Shown here in pieces: positions 1 through 57,164 of a stretch of DNA of 64,000 nt. The stretch is from NCBI RefSeq assembly GCF_033115175.1, contig NC_084837.1, positions 11,856,266-11,920,265 of the forward strand, in the 5' to 3' direction. The notes under the pieces are model-generated. The model was not told the DNA's origin and did no database searches. It was given only the letters and a program-made list of their open reading frames with translations. A program made the translations under genes and the position numbers. Origin of the DNA: Lepus europaeus (lineage: Eukaryota; Chordata; Mammalia; Lagomorpha; Leporidae). Position 1 is the stretch's first letter. Each line of letters opens with the position of its first letter.

Positions 1-39
1 CAGCAGCCTCTATCTGCCCACTAGACTTCATGGCCATAA

Positions 40-123
40 AACAGAACTAATGACAACAGTTCAGTAAGAACTTTATGTAACCCTTCAACTCTATGAATCA
101 GATATTATGTCCTCCATTTCAGA

Positions 124-159
<36 letters not shown>

Positions 160-246
160 CTGACAGAGATTAAGTAATGTTCCTTAACATTATGCTAAAT
201 GGCGAAGCTGGGCCTCAAACTGTCTGGCACCAAAGCTGATGAACCA
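40..246 (+). repeat. MIR SINE remnant
   Basis: The order of diverged blocks follows MIR: an acccttcaactctatga segment, tcctccatttcagagat, then gacagagattaagtaatgt and gctgggcctcaaactgtc. A run of about 26 A interrupts it at 130-157. It is ancient and strongly diverged, and the neighbouring C SINE cuts its right end. Confidence 0.55.
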
Positions 247-570
247 CTTTTTATTTTTTTTTAAGACTTATTTGCTTATTTGAAAGTTAGTTACAAAGAG
301 AGAGAGAGAGAGACAGAGAATCTTCCATCTACTGGTTCGCTCCCAGATGGCTGATATGGTTGGGACTGGGCCAGGCTGGAGCCAGTAGCTTCCTCCAGAT
401 CTCCTGTGGGGGGCAGGGACCTAAGTACTTGGGCCATTCTCCACTGCTTTCCCAGGCACATTACTAGCAGGGAGTTGGATTGAAAGCGGAGCAGCCGGGA
501 TTCAAGCTGGCACCCATATGGGATGCTGGGAGGTGGCGCCTTTACCGGCTGTGCCACAACACTGGCCCCT
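247..570 (-). mobile_element. C SINE, antisense
   Basis: This is a reverse-oriented lagomorph C repeat, from a T-rich tail and (GA)n to a gctgtgccacaacactggcccc head. Imperfect flanking repeats (tgatgaaccactt / cctgaaccattct) suggest insertion into the MIR. Confidence 0.85.
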
Positions 571-714
571 GAACCATTCTTTTGATTCTCAAATTTTAAT
601 ATCTTTGGTATATGTTCTATGAGCAATTCCTACTTTCTAAGAGATGGCTTTCCAAGACAGAATAGAGAGGACTCTTTTTTGCAAAGAGCTACTTGCCAAG
701 GTAGATGCTACGAC

Positions 715-1075
715 ATGGACATCTGGTTTGGGTGCCGAATGTTTCCCCACAGGCCCCTGTGTTGAAGCTCAGTTCCCAGGGTGGCACTAATGGGAGGAGA
801 CAGGGCCTGGTGGGAGTCCTCAGGTCACTGCACGGTATTCCCTAGGAAGATGCTTCTCTAGACAGGGTTGTAAGAGCCTGGTTTGGTGTCCAACCGCGCT
901 GCTTCCTGGCTTGCGACCTGCACCTTCCCCTGCAGGAGCTCCACCACTGGCCCCTACCACGCTCTCCAGAGGCCAAACCAATGGTGCTGCTTGGTCTTGG
1001 ACTTGAACTCCACAAACTGAGTAAATACACCTTTCTCTTTTGCCTGGGGTACTGTGGCGTAGATACTGTCTTGCA
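715..1075. mobile_element. Probable solo LTR remnant, MaLR-like
   Basis: Blocks such as gttgaagctcagttccca, gggaggagacagggcctgg and a terminal ataaac-like stretch resemble LTRs of the ERVL-MaLR (MST/THE1) type. It is an old, broken fossil with no internal region. The family call is from memory of consensus blocks and is tentative. Confidence 0.4.
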
Positions 1076-2032
1076 GTTTACACATAGAAAGGCAGGGCTG
1101 CTGGGGTGTGCTATTACCACCTGTGAATCGCAAGTTCACGGAGGCGGTGCTCGGTGTGTTATGGTATTTTTCATGTGTAAGATACTGCAGCGCTGGGACA
1201 GCTAAACCCTGTTCCGGTGCACCTGTTCTTGGAATGTGGCTTCTCACTGAACCTGGGTGACCTGCGACGGGAGCCCACCAAGGAATGTGGTGACTGCGGA
1301 AAAAGCCTACACAGCTCAACCAGGAGCCGATGCGGTTTGAGCCCGGACTTCCAAGGCTGACCAGGCCCGCACGTTTCAATAGTGGGGCAGAGAAATCCAA
1401 CCTTGACAAAGGCTCACGCCCTTGGTGCTAGGAGGGTTTATCCCAAACCTCCAGGAGCAACTCCCGTTTTTACCACCTGGCACTTTCCGCCCACAGGAAA
1501 TCTCAGACGAACGCTTGCCCTCGCACGAAGGGTAGAAGAGAAGGAAAAGACACGCACAAGGAGGAGCGTGTAGCCCTTAAAAATTGGTTTTTAAAAATGG
1601 AGGCGCAGAGAACTCCAGGAATGTCCCCAGGCACGCCTGCCTGTGTCTTGCCGGGTTAAGAACCGCGGTGCGGAATTCTTCCAGCGCTGACCTCCGGCCG
1701 CGGCCAGCAGGTGCCCGGGCGCGCTGGGACGCACCGTCTGCAGGACTCGCACTCTCTCGGGGCGCGCCGCCCCACTCCCGTCTGCTGCTGTCCCTGCCTC
1801 GCCTGTCCCCCTGGACGGGTTCCCTCGCCTCTCCGGCCGGAACATAAAAAAGAGGCAAAACCATTCGCGCACAGCTCCCGGGCTGGCAGCGCTGAGGAAA
1901 CCCGGGTGCCGGGCTGAGCAGTCACTGGGGGCTTCTGGGGGAGCCCAGCGCGTTCGAGCCGCCCGCCGCGCCCCCAGCGGCCTCCTCAGCCCCCTGGCCT
2001 CCCGTCCGCCCCCGCAGGCGCCCGGTATTCAC

Positions 2033-2087
2033 CTACGGCGCTCGCGGCCCGCGCAGTCGCCGCCACCGCCTTCAGCGCGCGCGCCAT
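2033..2087 (-). CDS. MCEE: MCEE first coding exon (methylmalonyl-CoA epimerase), partial gene
   Basis: Read on the minus strand, the ATG at 2087-2085 opens MARALKAVAATARAASAV plus one base. It ends at a donor (gccgtag|gtgaat) with the GT at 2032-2031. Human MCEE begins MARVLKAAAANAVG and, as I recall, splices at the same glycine. The peptide is Arg/Ala-rich without acidic residues, as expected of a mitochondrial targeting presequence. The mature enzyme, which interconverts (2S)- and (2R)-methylmalonyl-CoA in propionate catabolism in the matrix, is encoded beyond the left edge. The exon lies head to head with MPHOSPH10, 429 bases from that gene's ATG, which fits the known MCEE/MPHOSPH10 pairing. 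The start sits in a YY1-like context (aaaatggcg). The call rests on a short peptide plus neighbourhood, so it is good but not absolute. Confidence 0.85.
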
Positions 2088-2516
2088 TTTGGGAAGCGAC
2101 CCGCTCAAAGCGGGGGGCGGGGCACGAGGCCGAAGGGGCGGTGACAGAGGAGCTGGGGGCGTGGCAACGTAAGACGATACCGGAAGCTAGAACGGTGACG
2201 GCGCTACTGCTTCTGAGGCGGAAACGTAAAGCCGTGACGCATCGCCATTTGTGGCCCCAATGGAAAGCCAAACGGAAAGCCGGGAGAAGGCTACCAGGGG
2301 CGATTTCCGGTTTCCCACCCCGCCTTCCTGCGCAAGCGCAGTGGAAGCTCACGCGCTGCCTGTGGCTCCGGCTAGCGGTGGGCCGGGAACTTGTGTGCCG
2401 CGGAACCTTCGGTCCTCAGGTACGGGTTGCGCGAGGCACGAGTTTGCTGCGCGGTTTCCGGTGGGGGCTCTTTCTAGTCCTCACGCGCGGAGCCGTGTCG
2501 CGAGCTGCCGGCGGCG
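2088..2516. promoter_or_regulatory. Bidirectional MCEE/MPHOSPH10 promoter
   Basis: The 429 bases between divergent start codons contain an NRF1-type palindrome tgcgcaagcgca at 2329-2340, an ETS-type ccggaag at 2180-2186, further ttccgg cores near 2305 and 2457, and a YY1-like inverse cgccattt near 2242. No TATA box is evident in a sensible position. NRF1, ETS and YY1 sites are typical of divergent promoters of mitochondrial and ribosome-biogenesis genes. Transcription start sites cannot be placed from sequence alone. Confidence 0.75.
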
Positions 2517-19415
<16,899 letters not shown>

Positions 19416-19484
19416 TATATTTTGAAAATAATGTAAATATTAACGTGAAAGCTTCTACCCATTTGCTGCCACTGTTCTGTTTAT

Positions 19485-19490
19485 AATAAA
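19485..19490 (+). terminator. MPHOSPH10: MPHOSPH10 polyadenylation signal
   Basis: A canonical aataaa lies 70 bases after the stop codon and is followed by a gt/t-rich stretch, giving a very short 3'UTR. Confidence 0.85.
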
Positions 19491-20108
19491 ATGTTTGAGA
19501 CTTTCTTTGTATCTATGGCAGATATTTGAGAACTCCACAGTGTATAGAGATAAACCCTGACCTGTTTTTGGAAAATCCATCTGGTTTGCACTGGGTGTAA
19601 GGCAGGACCTAGCACGTTGGGTCCTTCCTGCATAAAGCAGTACGTGTGCCTTTGGGAAGTGATCTTCCATGGCCTGAGCACGGACCGAGGGCGGCTAGAG
19701 GGACCCATCCGTAGTCAGAGGCAGAAAGGACAGTGTGGGCTGGAAGTGATTCCAGGAGCCATAGGAACCTGGTACACCCAGCACAGTAGACTGGCAGCTT
19801 CAGTCTGCGGCCACGAGGTGCTCCCAGTCCAGCCTCCCCATCAGGGAGAGTTGTCTTGCCTGTAAGATCTCACCGTGACGTGGTGGACATGCTTAAGCCT
19901 TATTCCAGGTGGGTTCTGTCTGTCTATTTCTCTGCCTCTGAAATCAATCTAAAAATTTTTTTGTGTGTGTCCCCATTGTTCTTTGAGCACTTCCTTATTT
20001 TTGCTTTCAGATGTTGCAGGCTTATCCACTATCCCTGGAATCAACTATTTTCCCAAGGAACCTCAGGCTATGACTTGGAAATGAGAGTACTTCAAAAAGT
20101 TTATGGAG

Positions 20109-20406
20109 GAGGCCGTAGTGGGTAAAGCCACCTCCTGCAGTGCCAGGATCCCATATGGGCACTGGTTCGAGTCCTGGCTGCTCCACTTCTGATCCCACTC
20201 TCTGCTGTGGCCTGAGAAAGCAGTAGAGGGATGTCCCCCATCCTTGGGTCTCCACACATGGGAGAACGGAAGAAGATCCTGGCTCCTGGCTTTGAATCAG
20301 CACAGCTCCAGCCGTTGTGGCCATCTGGGGAGTGAACCAGTGGATGGAAGGCCTCTGCCTCTGCCTCTCTGTAACTCTGCCTTTCAAACAAATAAATACA
20401 TTTTTT
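20109..20406 (+). mobile_element. C SINE inside the MITE
   Basis: It is flanked by aaaaagtttatggag duplications (20094-20108 and 20407-20421). It runs from gaggccgtagtgggtaaagc to acaaataaatacatttttt. Confidence 0.88.
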
Positions 20407-20489
20407 AAAAAGTTTATGGAGATGAAATTAAAAGATTTTGGTGCAAAAATTTTTGAAATACACATATAGTTTTTTCATAATATACATTG

Positions 20490-20705
20490 TTTTTAAGGCT
20501 TTATTGAGGTATAATTGACATACAATAAATTCCACATATTTAAATTTGGTACACTTTGGCATATACACACCCAAGCTCTCACCATGATGAAGATAGTGAG
20601 TCCATCCATGTCCCTGAATGTTCCCTTCGTATTTCCTCCTCAGCACCTGCTGTCCCTCTTCCTGTCCTTAGGCAGCCACTGATCTTGTCACTGTACATAA
20701 TCTAC
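20490..20705 (-). mobile_element. L1 3'UTR fragment
   Basis: The sequence ctttattgaggtataattga followed by acatacaataaattccac and a decayed cagccactgatcttgtc is the antisense 3' end of an old L1 subfamily. Confidence 0.65.
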
Positions 20706-20821
20706 ATTTTCATGAACTTTTTAAAGACCCCTTGTATGCATGGATATCAATCTCTTTTTGCACCAAAATAAACGTCTTTTAATTCCATTTCCATGAACTT
20801 TTTGAAATCTTGTGTATTCCC

Positions 20822-21540
20822 CCAAAGTTAACGGTTGGAAACCTAACCCTCAAATTTGCATGTTGGTGGTGTTTGGAGGTGGGGCCCTTGCGAGGTAATG
20901 AGGGGAGCATGCCATGTAGGCGAGCCCCCACGACGGCACAGCACAGCGGCTTTGTTAGAGGAAGGGAGGTCTAAGCTAGCAGTTCGTGCTGTGTCACCCT
21001 GTGCTGCCCTCACCCATGTTACAATGCAGCACGAGGCCTTTACTGCATGCTCAGCTGGTGCCGGCACCATGGGCTAGGATTCCCCAGCCTCCAAACCATG
21101 AGCCAAATAAACCCCTACTCTTTAGAAAGTGCCTGGTCTGGGCCGGTGCCGCGGCTCAATAGGCTAATCCTCCGCCTTGCGGCACCGGCACACCAGGTTC
21201 TAGTCCCGGTAGGGGCACTGGATTCTGTCCTGGTTGCCCCTCTTCCAGGCCAGCTCTCTGCTGTGGCCCGGGAGTGCAGTGGAGGATGGCCCAAGTGCTT
21301 GGGCCCTGCACCCCATGGGAGACCAGGAGAAGCACCTGGCTCCTGCCTGCGGATCAGCACAGTGCGCCGGCCGTGGCGGCCATTGGAGGGTGAACCAACG
21401 TCAAAGGAAGACCTTTCTCTCTGTCTCTCTCTCTCACTGTCCACTCTGCCTGTCAAATAATAATAATAATAATAACAATAATAAAAAAGAAAGTGCCTGG
21501 TCTCAGATATTGTTAACTCGGATACCAATTTCTGGGCACT
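20822..21540. mobile_element. Probable MaLR-like solo LTR remnant split by a C SINE
   Basis: Blocks tttggaggtggggccctt, ccaaaccatgagccaaata and aaacccctactctttag resemble ERVL-MaLR-type LTRs. The young SINE at 21140-21487 divides it. It is an old, broken fossil with no internal region seen. Confidence 0.4.
21140..21487 (+). mobile_element. Young C SINE with perfect target duplication
   Basis: The 16-bp duplication agaaagtgcctggtct flanks it (21124-21139 and 21488-21503). Its tail has become (AAT)n. The full head ggccggtgccgcggctcaat is present. Confidence 0.93.
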
Positions 21541-22349
21541 AGGTGAGTTCATTGCTGCTATGCCTACTCGACAGACAGAGGTAGAAGATCGTGCCTTCTC
21601 AAGCCCCTTTTAATTCCATTTCCCAGGAACTTTTTGACGTCCCCTCCTACAGTCAGGCTATGACTGCTTCTTATCAGTTGGAACGCGAGCACCGTGACAC
21701 CAGCCAGCAGTGTGTCCGTCGGACAGGGCATTAGTGTCCTGTTTTCCCTGCTCCCTCTCGTTTTCATTCTTGTGCGGCTCCGTCTTCTAACCCCATCCTG
21801 TGTTCTTAATGCAAGGCTGGGTGGGCCTTTCGGAGCTGGCGCTCAAAACCCCACTCTGATCTCACGGGAAAGCAATACTGAAGTCCATGGTATGACTGCC
21901 AGGCCCCGTGTCGGTCCTGGAGAATGACTGCCAATCGCCCCTGCACGTTGTTGTACACAACAGCGGCACTCAGACTGTGGCCGCAGCAGTGCCCTGACAC
22001 TGTCCCCCCTGGCTGACCCCTGCCCTGTGCCCTCCCCCACCTCGCCCCTGGCCTGTGCTCTGTCTGAGCCTGCCAGGCAGGCTTCTGCTCACGGCTGGCA
22101 TAGGGCTGCTCCCTCACCTGCTCCGTGGCTGCTCCAACATCGTGCCTTATCAGCCAGGCCTTACCTAGGCACCCTTTCAAATCCCAACCCAAGGTGCTTC
22201 TCGGCTTACTTCCTCTTTTTATTCACGACGTAACTTAATTGTTCGTATTTTCTCCACCTCTTTCCAGTCTCCTCCCCACAACAGGAGGCCCTCACCTCCT
22301 TCTCCTCGTTCCGTTTTCATTCTGTCTTCAGCATCCAGAATATTACCTG

Positions 22350-22530
22350 GAATGGGGCAGGGGCTCCATCCTTGCCACCCTCATGGGAGACCCAGATGAC
22401 GTCCCTGGTCCTAGCCGTTGTGGTCACAGAGCAGTGTGTGTTGGGTGTGTGTGTGTGTGTGTGTGTGAATCAGCAGATGGAAGACCGTTCTCTGTCTCTC
22501 CCTCTCTCTCTGCAACTATGCCTCCGTGCA
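22350..22530 (+). mobile_element. C SINE fragment with (GT)n
   Basis: Only the middle and tail survive (catgggagacccagatgacg ... agcagatggaagaccg ... CT-rich). A (GT)n tract of about 12 units at 22443-22467 has grown within it. Confidence 0.65.
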
Positions 22531-22679
22531 CAGCACCAGCCCCGTGCCAGGGTAGGCGGGACCAGGCTGGTTGTTACATTCTCAGCTGTTAATCAAAATA
22601 AGTTCAAGACCCATCATTCCCTAATGGCTACATTTTATTATTTCTTCGCTGTTGGGGTTTTTACAGTGAGATACCGTCA

Positions 22680-23500
22680 GCCCGGTGCCCGTTCGCAGAG
22701 CCTGTGTGAGCACAGTCCGTGCTGGCCTCTTGTCTCCTCCCTGCAGGCTGCACCCCGAGACGCGGAGCTCCCCCACAAAAGCGCAGATTGCTGCGGCTTC
22801 CCACGCATCGGAACGCCCGGCGGCAGAGAAGCCGAGCAGGGGCGTTCGGGGCGGCCCGCCTGCTGCAGGTGCGAAAGGCAGGCGGTGCCCGGGTCCCCAG
22901 CTGGGCTCAGTCACGCGGCGGCTGGGGAGTCCTTGACCTGGAAAAGAGATCGATCACTCGAGCCTCCACTCGCCGAGCCTGTCAGGAATCGGGACGCGGG
23001 GATCTGCTGGGGATGCCTGAGGGCGCCGGCGCGCGAAGCCCAGGGGGAGGCTCGGCGCGCCGGGCCGGAGGGCCGAGGGCTGACGGCTGAGGGCTGAGGG
23101 CCGGAGGGTTCAGGGCCGCGGGCCGCGGGCCGAGGGCCGAGGGCTCAGGGCGGGCGGGCCGCGCGGCGCCGGGGCCGCGTCCCGGGTGCTCGGCGGGCCC
23201 CTGGGTGCGGAGCCGAAGCTGCGCTGGTGGCCGGCAAGCGTGTTCGCAGATGCGGGCGACTCGGGCGCTGGGTCGGTGCCGGCCGGCGAGGCCGGAGGCG
23301 CCCTGGGGCCCATCCCACTGGACAGCCCCCGACGCAGTGGTTCCATAGAAGGGTCCCGAGCGGTGTGCTTTCCCCTTTCCCAAAGTGCCCGCCGGGTCGC
23401 TCGCAGACCCGGGGTCGTCTGCCTCCAGCCCAGGTTTTCTGCTCCGCGAAATCCCGCCCTCCGACGTGCGAGGCCCCAGTTCACTCAGAACAACGTGGCG
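22680..23500 (+). promoter_or_regulatory. FAN1: FAN1 CpG-island promoter region
   Basis: The GC content and CpG density are extreme, ending 150 bases before the FAN1 start codon. FAN1 exon 1 is non-coding in human, so it should lie here. I cannot fix its borders. A plausible acceptor for the ATG exon is gggggaagcag near 23522-23532 or a later one near 23582. Confidence 0.7.
23061..23165 (+). repeat. G-rich short tandem array in the FAN1 CpG island
   Basis: Imperfect 7-10 bp units of the type ggccgaggg / ggctgaggg / ggccgcggg recur about ten times. Many GGG runs on the plus strand could fold as G-quadruplex. Confidence 0.75.
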
Positions 23501-23658
23501 ATCCATATTTGCTTTATTTCGTGGGGGAAGCAGTTGAACGAGTACCATGAGGTCAGAGGCTCACTTTTTACTGTCTCAAATTAAGAAAGCGAAAGCAAAC
23601 CGTTGAGGCTTTGAGGCATCCTGCGCGTTGTACCTCGGAGCACCCGTTTGGGTTCATC

Positions 23659-55287
<31,629 letters not shown>

Positions 55288-55467
55288 AAGCCACGGAATC
55301 GGTACTCTCTGGCCATACACTGATAGACTTTCAAAAGGATAAAGCAATGTATTGTTTAATTTTTATTACTGTCCGTTATAAACCAATGGTTTAATGACTC
55401 ACTGTATAGTGTTGGCATATTATAAAACTTGCTATTTGCTTGAATTCACTGATCCTACACAGTAGGC

Positions 55468-55473
55468 AATAAA
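55468..55473 (+). terminator. FAN1: FAN1 polyadenylation signal
   Basis: A canonical aataaa lies 181 bases after the stop codon, giving a short 3'UTR. Confidence 0.82.
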
Positions 55474-55961
55474 CTTTTCCAAAGGTCAAAACTGCCGTGG
55501 CCATTTGAGGAGCTGGATGCTTCCGTGTTAGGCTAGACTTAGGAAAAAACCGCAATGAGGTGGCGCACAACTTCGTTTCCATCCAAAAGCAGCACGCTGG
55601 AAATGGAGATGCTCGGGTTTATCTAAATTTTTCTGCTGCTTTACTCCTTGAAGCTGTTAAACATTCTTGTCTTATGTTTATCCATGAGGGACAGATGAAA
55701 TTCTGATCTCTTTAACAATCTAAAAAAAGAAAATTCAGATTCTTTCCAGTTGCTTAGCTGCCTAGGACAGGTGTACGTCCTGCTCTCACCAGCAGGGGCT
55801 GGATCAGCGGAGGAGCGCGCAGGCCTGAAGGGGCAGGCGTGCAGGTCATGGTCAGAAAGCTGCTTTGGCTGCCTCCATCCCATGTTGGAATGCCCAGGCT
55901 TTTGAGTCCCGGCTCCATTCCCAATTCTAGTTCTTGCTAATGTACATATTAACAGGCAGCT

Positions 55962-56283
55962 GGGGCCGGTGCCGCGGCTCACTGGGCTAATCCTCTGCCT
56001 GCGGCGCCGGCACCCCGGGTTCTAGTCCCGGTTGCTCCTCTTCCAGTCCAGCTCTTTGCTGTGGCCCGGGAGTGCAGTGGAGGATGGCCCAAGTCCTTGG
56101 GCCCTGCACCCCATGGGAGACCAGGAGAAGCACCTGGCTCCTGGCTTCGGATAGGCACAGTGCCCTGGCCGTGGCAGCCATTTGGGGGTGAAGCAATGGA
56201 AAAGGAAGACCTTTCTCTCTGACTCTGCCTGTCAAAAAAAAAAAGAAAAAAGAAAAGAGAAGAAGAAGAGGAGGAGGAGGAGG
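55962..56283 (+). mobile_element. Young C SINE in an older one
   Basis: It has head ggccggtgccgcggctcac and a tail that became a purine tract (A run, gaa, gga repeats). It is flanked by aggcagctggg. It lacks the short segment after the B box that other copies have. Confidence 0.9.
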
Positions 56284-56291
56284 CAGCTGGG

Positions 56292-56596
56292 ACTGGCGCT
56301 GTGGTATAGTGGGTAAAGCCGCTGCCTACGGCACCAGTATCCCATATGGGCTGGCTCCTGGTTTCTGATCCAGCTCTCTGCTGTGGCCTGGGAAAGCAGA
56401 AGATGGCCCAAGTCAGTCCTTGGGCCCTTGCATCCACGTGGGAGACCCAAAAGAAACTCCTGGCTCCTGGTTTCAGATTGGCATAGCTCAAGCTGTTTAG
56501 CCATCTGAGGAGTGGATCCCCAGATGGAAGCGCGCGCTCGCTCTCTCTCTCTGCCTCTCTGTAATTCTGCCTTTCAAATAAATATATATATTTTTT
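56292..56596 (+). mobile_element. C SINE in tandem at the same target
   Basis: It runs from actggcgctgtggtatagtg to caaataaatatatatatttt and is followed by gaggcagcaaggg, a third copy of the target. Confidence 0.87.
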
Positions 56597-57158
56597 TGAG
56601 GCAGCAAGGGACAGCCCAAATAACTGGGTCCCTGCCACCCACCTGAGAGTTGCTGGCCTCAGCCTGGCCCAGCTCTGCCAGTGCAGGCATTTGGGACTGG
56701 ACAGCAGATGGGATTTTATCTAATAGAAAACATCCCTAGTGAGTAAATTAGGGATAATTTGTACATTGATATAATTGAACAGCATTGTGCCTCACCACTG
56801 CTGGAAGGGCCCTGACTGGGGACGGTGGATGGCAGGAGCCAGGCCCAGGAGTCAGGGACCATGTTCTTGTCCCCCGGGGACTCTGAGCCCTTCGTGGGAA
56901 ATGTTACTGCCTGGTTTGTGCATCCAACCACTGGAAGGAGCAGTGAGGCCGTGGCTCGTGACTATCCCTGTGGACTTCACCGCAGCCGGTTCTGGGGATG
57001 TTCGGAGTGCTGCTGATCACCACCCGACTTCAGAGGGCGTGCACAGCAAACGGGTGGCACACAAGTGTGTGAGTTCGGGAAGACGCCTGTGTGTCTGCAG
57101 TCACTGAGCTCCTGCGGGTTTCACATTGATACCGACAGCAGACGGTTTGTGTCAAAGT

Positions 57159-57164
57159 TTTATT
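57159..57164 (-). terminator. MTMR10: Candidate MTMR10 polyadenylation signal
   Basis: The minus strand reads aataaa, and it is the furthest signal before the SINE-rich spacer. Confidence 0.5.

Larger units (their letters stand above)
1..2032 (-). other. MCEE: MCEE intron 1 (partial)
   Basis: This is non-coding sequence following the MCEE exon 1 donor. It holds a MIR remnant, one antisense C SINE and an LTR-like remnant, each listed separately. From about 1640 rightwards it grades into the CpG island. I see no second MCEE exon here. The long open frames between 1577 and 1925 are products of high GC content. Confidence 0.7.
20088..20812. mobile_element. Mariner-like MITE with inverted ends, carrying insertions
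   Basis: The left end cttcaaaaagtttatgg ... aattaaaag ... ttggtgcaaaaa is mirrored at the right (ttttgcaccaaaat ... cttttaattcc ... catgaactttttgaaa) as a long imperfect inverted repeat. It starts next to a TA. A C SINE and an L1 3' fragment sit inside. A second right-end-like copy (catgaactttttaaagac) lies near 20709, so the structure may be two overlapping elements. Confidence 0.6.
19500..22680. other. Intergenic spacer MPHOSPH10-FAN1
   Basis: I found no gene here. It is mostly repeats: a mariner-like MITE with SINE and L1 insertions (20088-20812), an LTR-like remnant split by a young SINE (20822-21540), a MITE end near 21606-21652 and a SINE fragment with (GT)n near 22350-22530. Stretches 19510-20080 and 21660-22340 hold nothing I recognise. 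Confidence 0.6.
55490..57158. other. Spacer between convergent FAN1 and MTMR10 ends
   Basis: I see no gene. An old C SINE (about 55855-56715) is split by two further C SINEs. The stretches 55500-55850 and 56720-57158 hold nothing I recognise. Confidence 0.6.

Noticed and set aside
1577-1925. Overlapping open frames on both strands, 60-95 codons
   Set aside because: They come from high GC content in the CpG island, with no codon or protein-family signature and no splice logic.
22982-23548. A 188-codon minus-strand frame upstream of FAN1
   Set aside because: Its proline/alanine/serine-rich product mirrors the G-rich tandem array. No homology was recognised and it lies in the promoter.
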